From positions 104,430,431-104,494,430 of the forward strand of contig CM035430.1 of the NCBI GenBank assembly GCA_020310875.1: a stretch of DNA of 64,000 nt, read 5' to 3'. Below the pieces are notes generated by a model that had not been told where the DNA came from, made no database searches, and worked only from the letters and a program-made list of their open reading frames with translations. Source of the stretch: Ceratopteris richardii. Its lineage: Eukaryota > Streptophyta > Polypodiopsida > Polypodiales > Pteridaceae. The translations under genes were made by a program, and so were the position numbers. Below, piece after piece: positions 11,865-24,427 of the stretch; within the stretch, counting starts at the first letter, position 1, and every line of letters begins with the position of its first letter.

Positions 11865-12269
11865 TTTTGGTTTTAATTTATTTACTCATTGATTTTTAAC
11901 AAATTAAATACTATTTTACTTAAAATATTATCCACATATATTATCTTATAAAGTTATTAACATTAAGAAAATTAATATAGTATTAATTAGTTATACAAAA
12001 GACTCCATTAATCTTTATAGTTTTAAAGGCAAGTTCAACATTTTCATCGGCCATATCAATTCTAATAATGAATGTATAGATAGATTCATTTAGGTTCACG
12101 TCATTTTCAAGAATGTGCTCAAGTGTATGAGCTGCTCTTTCTATAGCTAGTTAGACATTTTCTCGATTAAATTTATATATATCACTTGAAAAAATATTAT
12201 GTTCAATCTCTTTTTTCAATCCTAATGGGGTCCCAAGTGCAACATCCTAGGTGGAGGGTCCAAGGGTAG
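10732..12269. other. Unassigned AT-rich DNA
   Basis: No convincing coding sequence; a 65-codon frame at 11483-11680 resembles nothing I recognise. A pure AT dinucleotide run lies at about 11808-11860. Confidence 0.5.
11808..11860. repeat. (AT)n microsatellite
   Basis: About 53 bp of uninterrupted AT dinucleotide. Confidence 0.95.
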
Positions 12270-12789
12270 TGTTATATAATTCATAAGTTCAAAAGGATAA
12301 ATATATGGATTCTAAATGTTAGAATATGATGTATATTAGCCTTGGTTTAGCCCTTGGTTTACCCTTTGAACATGCATGAATCTTTGGGTTGAACCCTTGA
12401 GTATTTCCCAATTGAATGGTTGTGAATCTTAGGCTTGATTTATCCTAAGGTGTGGGAACCTTAGTTTTGGGAGAAGCTTCTCTAAGTACCACCTTGGGTG
12501 TACATGAGAGATGAATCCTCATTTAGTTTAGAGGGCATATGATAGACCTTGGCAAATAAGAAAGCATGTGATGACCCTTGAGAAAGTCTCCACATGAGGG
12601 GCACTTAGCGGGAGACTTGGACAAACCCAAGGGCATGCACACCCTTGGCCTAGGGTACATGTATGGGTGGAAACATATTATCTCTTCTAGGTGGTGGTCT
12701 TGTTAGATACTTGAGTTCTCTTGCTAAAGATCTTAGTCATCTTAGTTACCTTGATAATTTACTCTTAACAAAGGTAGTGTGATTTAACA
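12270..12789 (+). repeat. LTR of a gypsy element (Gyp4), plus orientation
   Basis: Begins TGTTATATAATTC and ends GTGTGATTTAACA, and is followed at once by TTGGTATTCAAACCA, a decayed Met-tRNA primer site. The reverse complement of 21984-22605 matches it along its length (GTTAGAATATGATGTATATT; TAAGGTGTGGGAACCTTAGT versus a near-identical stretch), which fixes both ends. It is therefore a 5' LTR with its internal region to the right. 520 bp. Confidence 0.72.
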
Positions 12790-12790
12790 T

Positions 12791-12804
12791 TGGTATTCAA
12801 ACCA
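12791..12804 (+). other. Degenerate primer-binding site of Gyp4
   Basis: TGGTATTCAAACCA compared with the canonical TGGTATCAGAGCCA; position directly after the LTR end supports it. Confidence 0.5.
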
Positions 12805-15590
12805 CATATATTCTTGGAAGAAAAAGTGGTTGTGTGAGAATTTTTTGATCCATTTAGGGAATTATTCATGTGCTATGTGCATTAATGATCAAGTATTTTT
12901 GTGCCTTTTTGGCTACAAAAAATCCATAGCATGACGCCCTAGTGGGAGGAGCCTTGGGGCTAGTGGGAACTCATTAGCCTACCCACAGGCAGTGAAGGAA
13001 TCCCTGACAAGCAACAGGAGATGTCAAAAGGGGAGATTGCTAACAACAACCACGATTCTTCTCTCCAAAAGATGCGAAAAAATGAAGAGGTAGGTGCCTT
13101 ATATATATGTGGAAGTATTCATTGCTTTGCTATGTGAGATTTATCCCCTCTCCATCCAACTCACAAGCATGAATTCACGAGCTTAGGGCTTTTTCCTCAT
13201 CCATTGTCTCTAGCAAAAGTAGTCTCTAGTCATGCTTAATATTGGAAAACAACTTTTTTACAAGAACATGCTTGGATCAAGTGATGCGAGAGCTCCAAAG
13301 TTTTCTCTTTTTCATCATCATTTGATAAAGAGAAATAAGCCAAGTTGGTTTGGTTATTACTGAGATTGGATCAATCACTCTTCTTAGAGATAGCCACGAG
13401 CAATGCTATGAGATTCTCCATTGGCAAGATAAGGGTGTGTACCCTTCATGAAGAATATGAAAATTCAATGAAGGAAAAAAAAGTATGGAGCTTCATGAAA
13501 AGGAGTGAATTATTCATTATGATATCTTGTAAAACTTTACATAGAGTACCTTTAAGTATTGGCATGCATTGAATATGCATGGAACTCATATGAATGATGT
13601 GCAATTCATTGAATAGGCTTTGGTATCATATAATATTTGATGTGGCAAGAAAAATAAGGTTTCATATGTCATTCTAAGCATCCTCTAGGCATCCCTAAAG
13701 TTGTTGTAAGGTTAAAAGAAATTTTGGGCATACAAGTAAGTATGCAAATGCCCAAGGAAGGATATTGTCACTTTTTTGAGGAAAAACGACTCAAGATTGC
13801 AACATCAAAGGTGAATGGATAGATAAGCCTCATCATGGAATGGATCAAAGCATGGACATAGTTATAATGGAGGTAAATACCATTTCCATTTTTGTCCATT
13901 TGTGTTTATTTTCTTGGCCATCTTAAATAAATGCATGTAGAAATGCATTTCAAATGAATTAGGTGGTCCATATTGCACATAGCAAAGTGCATCAATTTAC
14001 CCATATAAGTGATGCATTTAAGGCATAGCTGAATAAAAAAGGATTCTTCATTAACATAAAATGGAGTTCCGTGTGAATTCCATGCGTGCTTTAAAAAGGG
14101 GCTCAATTGTTGAGCCTTATGCATGCTAAGCATCTTTAAACAATTATGTATCCTAAGTATATCAATGAATTCAATCATATACGCATTGGTTGATGGGACA
14201 TGAGAGAGAAATTATGTTCACTAATTTTAAGGTTCAAGATAGGAAATGCTTTCTTCATATGAAGTCAAAAGCATAAACGTTCAATGGTATGTTGATGTTA
14301 TATGAGTCAATAACCATCAAATTTTATGCTTTTTATATGTTGGCTTAATTCAAACACCAACAAAATTTAGTAGAGATAGAAAAACCTTAAGCTTAGAGTC
14401 CTATTTATGGAACCTCAAGCTCCATAAAACCCATGGCATTCCTGATTAGCAAGGCCAAAGAATTAAGCTACAATTCAAGCAACATTTCTCTTCTTATTAG
14501 CCACAACTTGGTGGTAATAAGAAATTGTATTTAAAGATATCCAGAAGATAAATTAAATCCACCCAAAAGAGAAACTAAAGACTATATAAAAACCATACAC
14601 ATACTGATAGCTTAACCTTTCATAATCATGAAAGAATTTGGTAAGCTTAAAGGCCTTAAGAACTTCAAAGACCTAACCATTGAGGAAAATGATCAACTAA
14701 TGGTGGAAGAAATTGTAATAAAGTGACATACAAGGGCACCGGATGATCGAACAATGTCACTTTTTTGAAGAAACTTATTTCTTCTCTAACAAGATTCTCC
14801 AACAATTATGGTCCATTTAGTGCATCAAAAGAGCGTTGTTTCAAGAGTGAATCATTGTAAACTCATAAACACATAGTTGGAGAAGAGGAGGAGTAAAGGT
14901 TTGAATGATAATCTAATTATCACTACTCCAGAAACTAGGACTTATTGAATCATCTAGGAAGAAAAGAGGATTGATCATAAATAAAGCTTTGTTTAGATTT
15001 ATACTTAGGAAATTGAATGAGAAACCATTTCCTTAAAGGCTATAGTTTTTGGGGATGAAAATCTCTTAAAGGGGGAAAGAAAGGTATAATTGATATGCTA
15101 CTTCAAAGAGAAAAGTTGCATTCCTTAAATTTATAATGAAAGTAAGGCAGTACATTTGATATCAAGTACTTAAGTGTGTTTGAGATTTAAACTCAAACAA
15201 AGTGAGCAATAGATATGCAAGGATGAAATTTATAAAGAAACTCTAGATTGGTAATAACCAAAGTATAAGCAAATCTTGAAGCGTATCTATTGTGAGGTAC
15301 ATGGAAATGGAACACAAAAGTTTGGATGGTAAGCATAGAAACTTGCTTAAGTCAAAGGGATGACATATAATTTTTTATCCCTAGAAGAAGAACAATTAAA
15401 GGTTCTTAGAACATCAATAGGATGTTCAAAACTTAAGCAAATCAGAATCCTGTTGCCAATGCACAGGTTCTTGCTTCTTAGGTGTATCAATCTACTTCGA
15501 CTTCATTTCTGCTCCTTGACCATTAATAGAGTTAGTCAATCTCTATCCATTCTGATTTGTTGAAATAGTTATCAGGGTTTGATGTCCTAT
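12805..15590. other. Unassigned region, probably decayed retroelement interior
   Basis: No open frame longer than about 90 codons and no recognisable domain. The first few hundred bases look like an untranslated leader following the Gyp4 LTR. Short phrases recur (for example GTCACTTTTTTGA at about 13768 and 14758), but no clear structure emerges. Confidence 0.45.
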
Positions 15591-15599
15591 TGAGATAAA

Positions 15600-16381
15600 C
15601 CTTGATTTGGATGCTCTTTTTCATTGTAAACTTCTCCATCTTCTCAAAGGTTTCTACTTTTGCAATCACATCTAGAAAATCTGCACATTCCGATCCCTTC
15701 ACTTGATAGCAAAGCTCTTATCACAAACCCTCAATAGATTTCATCTGGCATCACCAAAGACTTATAGTGCATACTTATGTAAATGCATAAATTTCTCCTT
15801 ATATTCTTCAATAGACAAGTTGTATTTATCATCCCCCTATTGCTTGAAGGAGTGGTATTCCATTTTCTTTTCCATCCAATAATGTGGAGAACAATAAGGA
15901 TTCTCTGCTTGCTCTCAAAAATTTTTCCAAAGAATCGGCCCTTCACATGCTTTTGTATGCATGTATAATTTCCACCACAATTTGGCGACTCCTCACAGAT
16001 GCGAAATTGCCACCTTTGCTTTTGATTCCTGACTAAACACATGCAGATCAAAGAAATCTTTGAGCTCCTTGATCATGTTTCAAGATCCTCTCCAATTTTC
16101 TTCTCACCTTCAAATTCATTTAATTTTTCTCTTTTAAACACTTGCTTAAGTGAAGACTCACTCGCATCATCATCATCATCATCATCTTCAAGTTCATGTT
16201 GTTGTCTAGCTCTACGTGTGTTTGATGTGCCCGCACCATTACCACCTTCATCATTAAGGCCCATGAAAGCATTTGTAGTACCCTCTTTTTGTTGTTAGAT
16301 CTTTCTTTATGTAATTCTGCATTCAGCCTACGAATAAGCTCCTCTTGCTCTTCTATCTTCTTCTTCAAAGCCTGCATCTTG
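15600..16381 (-). pseudogene. gag: gypsy-type gag relic on the minus strand (Gyp5)
   Basis: On the minus strand an ATG near 16377 starts a Lys/Glu-rich helix (MQALKKKIEEQEELIRRLNA) just inside a Met-tRNA primer site. After a frameshift the reading continues with an acidic run of seven Asp residues, KREKLNEFEGEKKIGEDLE, then a region containing ICEESPNCGGNYTC and later KWNTTPSSNRG, consistent with a gypsy capsid domain, and fades out near 15600. At least two frame changes and several stops are present. The gag assignment rests on position after the primer site and general pattern, so it is moderate. Confidence 0.5.
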
Positions 16382-16394
16382 TCAAGGAATCAAA

Positions 16395-16410
16395 CTCTGC
16401 TTTGATACCA
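16395..16410 (-). other. Primer-binding site of Gyp5
   Basis: Minus strand TGGTATCAAAGCAGAG, a one-mismatch Met-tRNA site. The LTR end would be at 16413 (plus strand TGTAACAAG onward); its outer boundary could not be fixed. Confidence 0.65.
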
Positions 16411-16412
16411 CT

Positions 16413-17556
16413 TGTAACAAGTCTCTTAACCTTCAATCACAATCCCATATAGAATAATAGAATTCGAAACAACAAGATATAAGGAAGAAAAACAAAATAT
16501 GTGCAGAACAAGGGGGGGGAGAGAGAGAGAGAGAGAGAGGGAGGGAGAGAGAGAGAGAGAGAACTTTATATTGCCTATGTAGATTTACAAGCAATTTTGA
16601 TCTGCATTACAAAATCTATCAAATAGCTTTGATGTGAAGCCTCATCCATGTGACCACCCTCGAGCTGATCTCAATCCCAATCCCAATCACAATAGCAATC
16701 TCAACCCCAATGCCAATCCCAATCTCAATCATAGAAGAAGAAAACAATCGTGATCAATGCACGACCATAATCTCTCCATAGCTCTCAGTCTTTGTCTTTT
16801 AGATCTTCACCTTTTTCCAGCACACGTCCAATCAGCCTTCCTTGACATGCGATCCTAGAATCTGCATGCTCCAAGGTAGCGTTTTTTTGCATGTCTCATG
16901 CAAGACTTCCAGACCACCCATGTGTCTAGTTTTGATGTCCACCTCAAGAATCACACCTACAAAAATAGAGGCAATCCCGACAACACATTCACACACGCAT
17001 AAATCACTAGAAGTAACCCACATATCAATGTGCGTTTTCTAAATCTGCGAACATGAATAAGATGAATCAAGGCTTCTCATTCTTTTTCTTTAAGTACCTA
17101 AAAATGGCACTTTCCAAGCCTTGTAACTCAAAAAAAGTGAGGAATTAGCTTAGGCTTGTGAAACACAAAAATATTCAGTTCTTCAATCCATACAATAGTC
17201 TTAGAAATGCCTTAGGTCCAAATCCGCTTCTCAAATATCACTTTTAAGCCTTGCAAAATAAAAAATTATAGAGAGAGATGAAAAAACATGAAAAATATCT
17301 TCATTAACCTATCTTCATGCAAGCAAATAAGAAATAAAACACTTGAAATACAAATTTTCAATCAAGTAAAGTTTGAATACTAAGAATACTCTATCTTTCT
17401 CTAATACAACACTTTTTCTAATTCTTTCATCTTTATGCTCAAATTTAACACACAAATTATCATGAAACATTTTTCTAGAGAGAGAATGTAGAAACTTATT
17501 GCTACAAAATTTTTACCTACACATCTTTTTTTTATGGAGGGGAAATCAAGGTGGTA
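16413..17556 (-). repeat. Probable LTR of Gyp5 and unassigned flank
   Basis: Sequence outside the Gyp5 primer site must begin with its LTR, but no second copy exists here to define the outer end. It contains a GA microsatellite (16520-16562) and a CAATCC-type hexamer run (about 16670-16730). The part from about 17060 to 17556 is unassigned. Confidence 0.35.
16520..16562. repeat. (GA)n microsatellite
   Basis: GA dinucleotides with a GGGAGGG interruption. Confidence 0.95.
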
Positions 17557-17561
17557 TCTTA

Positions 17562-17793
17562 TGTTGATATATTTAGGTAGTGATGTGTGTGAACACACTA
17601 GGACCGCCGGGGCACTTTTTTCCCTCTTTAGGAGGTTTTTTTTCCCCCGGCTTGTATATACGCCTATTGCCCTAATGGGCTACTTATCTTTGTACATTCT
17701 CCAGTAATACATTTAGTATTGTGTGTTTGTGCTCCAAGCTTCTTCTTCTTCCTTGTGTTGTTCGCGTGCTTCTGCAGATGTCTAACTCCAACA
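17562..17793 (+). repeat. 5' LTR of Copia-B
   Basis: 232 bp, TG...CA; followed by primer site TGGTATCAGAGC at 17796-17807. Confidence 0.93.
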
Positions 17794-18148
17794 ATTGGTA
17801 TCAGAGCAGGTCGTCGCTTCATCTAGGGCGCCGTCGACACTCCTCTGTTTGCAGTCTCAGAATCGCACGAATTTTGGTGAGCATACTCAGCGTGTTTCCG
17901 AGATCAAAACATCTTTGCTCTGTGGTGCCGAAATCGCGATCTGAGCTCGTTTCGGCCTTCGAACGCACTATCATAGCCCTTGTGCAGGCTATTTCGTCTT
18001 TTTGTGCCAAAGGTATATATCAGTTTCTATTCGCCAGTTTAAGCGTCTCAAAGTCTGCTACAGGTCTAGCAGAACTCGTCTGGGCAGTTCTGTTCAACTT
18101 TTTGAGATACAGTCAATTTTCTGCATCAAGGTATTTTAGTCACCGGCC

Positions 18149-19190
18149 ATGGCTGAAAGCAGTGATGTATTCCGTATGTTGGCTGTTGAGGATAAGTTGG
18201 ATGGTACCAACTACCCATTATGGGCTTATATGATGCGACATGTTTTGGTTGCAAAAGGATTGTGGAACATTGTGCAGGGTGTTGAAAGATGTCTTGTTAC
18301 ACCTGTAACGATAGGTACTGCAAATACAGGTGCTGGAGCTGATGAAGATGGTGTCGAAGATGATATTCTGCAGATTCCTGTTCGTGCTGCTATTTCTGTT
18401 GCACCTACTGCAGAGCAAATTCGTTGGGATGGCAGAGATGCCCAGGCACATGCATTGATAGCTTTGTCTGTCAAACGTGCCATTATTCCTCATATTCGCT
18501 CTTGCAGAACAGCTAGGGATGCTTGGGATACACTTACCACATTGTACCAAGCTAGGAATGAGGCTCGTGTTGCTTACCTCCAAAAACAGTTGGAGAGTGA
18601 GCACATGAATGAAGGTGATTCTATGGACAGTTTCCTAACGAAGATCAAAGATTTGAAGGAAGAGTTGATTTCTGCTGATGAGGTTATACCAGATAACTCA
18701 CTTGTGCAGACCGTTCTGAATGGTCTTCCTGATTCATATCAGAGTTTTGCTTCTACTCTTCGGTTGATGATGAAAGGCAATCCGAATGCCTTATCATTTG
18801 AGGAGTTAGTCTCTGTTCTGTTACAGGAAGATCACTCCACGCAGAATAGGTCCATTATGCGTGTTGCAGATCAAGCTTTCTTGGCTAGTCAGAAGGGTAA
18901 AGGAAAATGGAGCTCTTCTACTAGTAAGCAGAAGTATGCAAATGCTGCACATTCGAAGAACCAGGATAAAGATGAGAAGAAATCACAAAAGTAGAAATTG
19001 TTTTGCAAGTACTGTAAAGGGAATGATCATATCATAAAGAACTGTCCAAAACTGGCTGCAAAAGAGGCAAAGAAAAAGGAGGCTCGAATGGTTGTTGCAG
19101 AAGCCTCGACACCAAAAACAGAGTCTGCTAATCTTGTGCAGGAAGAAGAATGGGCGTTTACTACTGTTTGCAGTTTTGGCCCATCTTCTC
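18149..19190 (+). pseudogene. gag: gag of Copia-B
   Basis: The best preserved gag of the family: 281 codons open from ATG 18149 to an amber at 18992-18994, where sister sequence in Copia-C reads CAG. The same frame then carries the knuckle CKYCKGNDHIIKNCP (CX2CX4HX4C) at about 19000-19045. It contains capsid residues GTNYPLWAYMMRHVL near the start and NEGDSMDSFLTKIKDLKEEL midway. Near 19193 the element jumps into late integrase sequence. Virion capsid role is by family knowledge. Confidence 0.88.
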
Positions 19191-19193
19191 ATG

Positions 19194-21308
19194 CAGTCTA
19201 TTACTCCATATGAGGCTTGGCATGATCGCAAGCCATCTGTTGCTCATCTCCGTGTTTTTGGTTGTTTGGCATATGCATTAGTGTCTGAACAACATCGCAG
19301 AAAATTGGATGATAAGGCAGTAAAATGTATTTTTGTTGGGTACAGTTCTGAAAGTAAAGGCTATCGTCTATATTATCCACAGACTAAACGCATTCTGGTT
19401 AGCCGTGATGTTGTCTTTGTGGAAGATGCTATTCATCCATTGCTTTCATGTACTAAGGAGACATCTGTTAGCTCCAAAGACATGTATGATACGTTGATGC
19501 CTCTTTTTACAGGTGGACAGTCTAGTGCTAGTCTTAATGAGGCAACTTCTCAGCCTTTACAGGTTTCATATGATGATGCAGATCATTCTGCACTTGTTGA
19601 TGAGAGAGCTGATATTGAGCAGGCAAAAACTATGCCAAAATGGCTGGTGCAGACTTTGCGTGACAGCAAATTAGATACACCTTTGTCATATCGTACTCGT
19701 TCAGGCTCTCATAGTGCCTCCTTTGCATCAGATTGCTATGCTATGACTGCGTCTAGTCTCTGTGATGAGAATGAGCCTGTTTCTTTTGATGAAGCACAAC
19801 ATTCAAAAAATTGGATGGCCGCCATGCAATCTGAATATGATGCTATAATGAAGAATGGTACATGGTCTTTATGTGGCTTGCCTTCTGGCAAGAAGGCCAT
19901 TGGCACTAAGTGGGTATACAAGCTAAAGCGTAAACCTGATGGTATAGTTGACAGGTATAAGGCTAGGCTTGTTGCAAAGGGTTATGCGCAGGAAAGAGGC
20001 ATTGATTTTGATGAGACCTTTGCACCTACATGCATGACTACTGTTCGGAGCATTTGTGCACTTGCAGCCCATCATGGTTGGAATGTACATCAGTTGGACA
20101 TTAAAACAACATTTCTGAATGGTGAATTGCATGAAGAAGTGTGTGTTTTTCAGCCCCATGGCTTTGTGTAGAAAGGGCATGAAAATCAGGTGTGCAGGTT
20201 AAAGAAGGCATTATATGGTTTAAAGCAAGCACCACGTGCTTGGTTTGAGAAGATACATGCCTATCTGGTTGCACATGGTTTTGTGAACAGTCCAACTGAA
20301 AGCACCTTATATGTTAAGTGTGCTAATGATGTGCTTTTGATCATTGTTGTCTATGTTGACGACATGCTGCTCACTAGTCCTATTGAGAAGCATATTGCTG
20401 ATTTCAAGGCTGATTTTTATGCCTCATTTGAGATGTCTGATTTGGGGCATTTGCATCACTATTTGGGCATTCAGTTTATGCAAGTTGATGGTGGAATGGC
20501 TTTGTGTCAAACGAAATATATTGACACATTATTGCAGCGTTTTGGCGTTGAAGACTGTAAGCCTATTGCCACTCCTATGGAGATAGGTTTACGATTGAGT
20601 CTTCATGATGCTGGAGATGCATTTGATGTTGTTCTCTATCAGCAGGCTGTTGGATGCTTGATTTACCTATGCATTACTCGGCTAGATATTCAATTTGCTG
20701 TCTCACAGATGAGTAGGTTTATGCATTGCCCAGGAGTCACGCATTGGAAGGTCGTTAAGTGCATCTTTCGCTACTTGAGTGGTACTTGACTACTTGGGTT
20801 GTTTTATCCCAAGGGGGGATCACTACCGCCAGACTTGCATGCTTTTTCTGACTCAGATTGGGCTGGTTTCTATGACACTCGTGTGTCCACCAATGGTTTT
20901 TGCTTCATGCTTGGTAGCTCATGTATATCTTGGTTGAGCAAGAAGCAGCCTACTGTGGCCACTTCCAGTTGTGAGGCTGAGTATAGGGCAGCTTTCATAG
21001 CGACTATTGAGTGTGTGTGGCTCAGACGCCTTATGGCTGATTTGGGTGTTGGCCAGTCTTCTGCCACCACCATCTTCACTGACAGTCAGAGCGCATTGGC
21101 AGTTGCGAGGAACCCTGTGTTCCATGCTCGCACTAAGCACATTGAGGTGCGTTATCACTATGTCAGGGAGAGGTTCTCTGCTGGGGCAATCAGCTTGGCA
21201 TATGTGCCCACGCAAGAGAACATTGCATACCTTTTCACGAAGGCTCTGCCTAGGGAGAAGTTTGAAGCTTTTTGCAAAGCTTTGGGCTTACTTCCTTTTG
21301 TGGAGTGA
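19194..21308 (+). pseudogene. pol: pol remnant of Copia-B: end of integrase, reverse transcriptase, RNase H
   Basis: Immediately after the deletion junction the frame reads QSITPYEAWHDRKPSVAHLR (end of integrase), then RT (KWVYKLKRKPDG, KARLVAKGYAQERGIDFDET, YVDDM near 20354) and RNase H (DSDWAG near 20850, WLSKKQPTVATSSCEAEYRA, ARTKHIEVRYHYV). An amber at 20169 and a TGA at 20787 interrupt it. The last codons (LGLLPFVE, stop near 21306) match Copia-A. No protease or integrase core. Confidence 0.9.
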
Positions 21309-21382
21309 TTTCCACATAGCTTGGCACTTCCTTATACATGAGTGCCAGCTCCTTGTTCACGGCATCACTCCCAAGGGGGATT

Positions 21383-21614
21383 TGTTGATATATTTAGGTA
21401 GTGATGTGTGTGAACACACTAGGACCGTCGGGGCACTTTTTTCCCTCTTTAGGAGGTTTTTTTTCCCCCGGCTTGTATATACACCTATTGCCCTAATGGG
21501 CTACTTATCTTTGTACATTCTCCAGTAATACATTCAGTATTGTGTGTTTGTGCTCCAAGCTTCTTCTTCTTCCTTGTGCTGTTCGCGTGCTTCTGCAGAC
21601 GTCTAACTCCAACA
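21383..21614 (+). repeat. 3' LTR of Copia-B
   Basis: 232 bp, preceded by the polypurine tract AAGGGGGATT, followed by TSD TCTTA. Confidence 0.93.
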
Positions 21615-21636
21615 TCTTACACAAGATTAGTGCATG

Positions 21637-21768
<132 letters not shown>

Positions 21769-21983
21769 AAAACAGGGTAATGTCTATTGTAAACTACCTT
21801 GGAAAGGTCAAACTAGCTTAGGTCAACTTAGTCGACCTTGGGTAGGTTTTATGCATCTTAGGCCAATTTCTACTGACCTTACAAATATGAAGGAACCTTT
21901 ATTCTAAAAAAGAATACTCAAAGAAAATTTCCCATTATTGGCTTGCAAAGGGTGCCACCCTCGCACCCTTGCAAGGGGCTACC

Positions 21984-22605
21984 TATTAAATCACACCACC
22001 TTTCTTAATAATAAGCTATGAAGGTAACTATGATGATTAAGATCTCTAGCAAGAGAACACAAGTATTTAACAAGAACACCACCTAGAAGATAGAGCACGT
22101 TTCCACCCATTCAGCTTCACCCATATATATACCTCTAAGCCAAGGGGGTTGCATGCCCTTGGATTTGTCCAAGTATCTAGTCAAGTTTCCATCATTGTGA
22201 AACTTTCCCAAGGGACATCACATGTGTTCTAGTTTCCCAAGGTCTATCACATGCTGTCTAAATAAAATGAGGAGTCTTCTCTCATGTACACCCAAGTGGC
22301 ACTTAGAGAAGCTTTTTCCAAGACTAAGGTTCCCACACCTTAGGATACACTTCAAGAATAAGGTTCACAACCATTCGATTGGGAGCTCATATGAATAATT
22401 ACCCCAACGGTTAAAACCAAAGGTTTAACCCAAAGGTTCAAGCATCTGCCAAGGGTAAGTCAAGGGCTAAGGCAAGGCTAATATACATCATATTCTAACC
22501 TTGCATGTGACAAGGGTAAATCAAGGGCCAAAGCAAGGCTAATATACATCATATTCTAACCTTTAGAATCCATATATTTAGCCTTTTGAACCCCTGGATT
22601 ATACA
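21984..22605 (-). repeat. Inverted copy of the Gyp4 LTR, probably a 3' LTR
   Basis: The reverse complement starts TGTATAATCC and ends GTGTGATTTAATA and aligns with 12270-12789. On the minus strand it is preceded by TCGAGGACAAAAATGC and the polypurine tract TAAGGGGGGAAG (22622-22611), the usual end of a gypsy internal region, so this is a 3' LTR of a minus-strand element. It is 622 bp, longer than the other copy partly because a segment of about 58 bp is duplicated in tandem (about 22440-22498 and 22499-22557). Confidence 0.7.
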
Positions 22606-22622
22606 AAATTCTTCCCCCCTTA

Positions 22623-23169
22623 AAGCATTTTTGTCCTCGAAAATGGGTAGATATATAATATATGTAGTATTCCCCCATGCACAATGATCATTATTCTAGG
22701 CATGCTCATCTCTCTCTTTAAATGTATTTCTCATAATTAGTTAAGGGCTACTACCTTACTCACTGTTAAAGGAAAAGAATCAAAATCCCTACCCAAATCA
22801 CTTTCCATCAATTAATTGTTGAGGACATTGCTAATTAGTTGAAAAAAATCGATGCCTCTTAGCCATTTAAAATGTGTGAGACTATTATAAATAATTATGT
22901 TAAAATGGAAACCTATACGTATGACTTATTAAAATTGAGAAAATTAAATGTAAAGAAAAGTAAAAGCATTAGTGGGTTGGGCGAGGGTACTCGTGGTCTG
23001 TAGTGATTATGTAGGAGCATTGATGATAGAGTTCTACCACAAGTTTAACATCTTTTCATTCTAGTATAGCGTCTCTCCATAGTCTAGTGTCTATGTAGAG
23101 AAGATTCTGTTATCGCCATACAAGCATATCATCGTTCTACTAAGCAAGTCTTGCAAGTATTTCATGGCC
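22623..23169. other. Unassigned DNA, probably the decayed 3' interior of the minus-strand Gyp4 copy
   Basis: Adjacent to the polypurine tract; no readable frame. Confidence 0.4.
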
Positions 23170-24245
23170 TTACAAGGCATATTTCCATGTGTAAGAATTG
23201 TTGTATCCTACAAGTTTTGATAGGTTTTACACAGGTGAATATCAAATGATCGTAGAAGTAATGTTCCTATTTTTATCAAAAAATATTCAAAGATCTTAGT
23301 AGCTACACAATCCATCCCACAAGCGTTGATACGCATGTGAATATCAACCAATTCTACAGATAATGTTCCCGTTTCTTATCAACAAAGATTCTCAGATTTT
23401 TGTAGCTACACAAGGCAAAAGAACATCTAGAAGTTATTTGATGTTGTGGATGATTGTTGCAGGTTTAAAAGTGGTTTCACAATGTTTATTTAGTTTCATA
23501 TTGTTCAATCATTATATGTAGCATCTGAGGTTGTGGATAATTGTTGCATGTTTAAAAGTTTTATAACAAGTCTATATATGTAAGGGATGGAGCACATATC
23601 AATCAATTTTATAGGTCATGTTCCTATTTCTTATCAACAAAGATTTGCTGATTTTTGTTGCTATAGAATCCATCTTAAAAGTGGTGATAGGGTCAACACA
23701 TGTGAATATCAAATGATCCTACAGGTCATGTTTCCATTTCTTATCAATAGACTTGCAGATTTCTATAGTTGTACAAATTAAACAACATCTAGAAGTTAGA
23801 TACAAGAAACATCTCAAGTTGTGGATGATTGTTGCAGGCTTAAAAGTAGTTTCACAATGTTCAATTAATTTCATATTGTTCACTCATTGTATGTAACATC
23901 TAAGGTTGTGGATGATTGTTGCAGGTTTAAAAGTAGTATAACAAGTCTACATATGTAAGGGATGGAGAACAAATCAACCGACCCCACAGGTCGTGTTCCC
24001 ATTTCTTATCAACAAAGATTTGCATATTTCTATAGCTACACAATGTAACATCTCTAGAAGTTAGATACACGTAACATTTGAGGTTGTGGATGATTGTTGC
24101 ACATTTAAAAGTGGTTTCACAATGTTCATTTAGTTTCATATTATTCAATCATTGTACATAATATATGAGGTTGTGGATGAGTGTTGTAGATTTAAAAGTG
24201 GTATAACAAGTGTACATGTGTAAGGGAAGGAGCATATTTTGATAT
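23170..24245. repeat. Degenerate higher-order tandem repeat
   Basis: The phrase TTGTGGATGATTGTTGCA followed by TTTAAAAGT occurs near 23445, 23533, 23823, 23909, 24088 and 24174 (spacings about 88, 290, 86, 179 and 86 bp), in alternating versions, one followed by TTCACAATGTT and one by ATAACAAGTCTA. A second phrase, CCTATTTCTTATCAACAAAG or a close variant, recurs near 23370, 23620, 23735 and 24000. A decayed block repeat; origin unknown. Confidence 0.7.
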
Positions 24246-24427
24246 CAAATGAATGAACATACTCAACATAAAATCAATATAATAAAGTAGAATAATGATT
24301 GGTACATGTTATTGTATTTATGGTTTCTTCCTCATTTGTAATCTGTTTATGTAGGGCAATCTCAGACAAGCGAATTGATGGAACTGAATATGATACCAAA
24401 AGTAGATAGTGATAAGCAAGCATTAAG

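Larger units (their letters stand above)
17562..21614 (+). mobile_element. Copia-B, internally deleted Ty1/copia element with intact ends
   Basis: 4,053 bp between perfect TSDs TCTTA (17557-17561 and 21615-21619). LTRs are 17562-17793 and 21383-21614, both 232 bp with 5 differences, all C/T or G/A. Relative to Copia-A about 1.07 kb is missing at 19193/19194, removing protease and most of integrase; gag and the RT-RNase H part remain. The deletion shifts frame and ambers at 18992 and 20169 break the rest, so it is non-autonomous and dead as a coding unit. Confidence 0.93.

Noticed and set aside
19092-19193. Start of the long frame across the Copia-B deletion as a real protein
   Set aside because: Its first 34 codons are gag read out of frame; only the part after the junction is genuine pol sequence.
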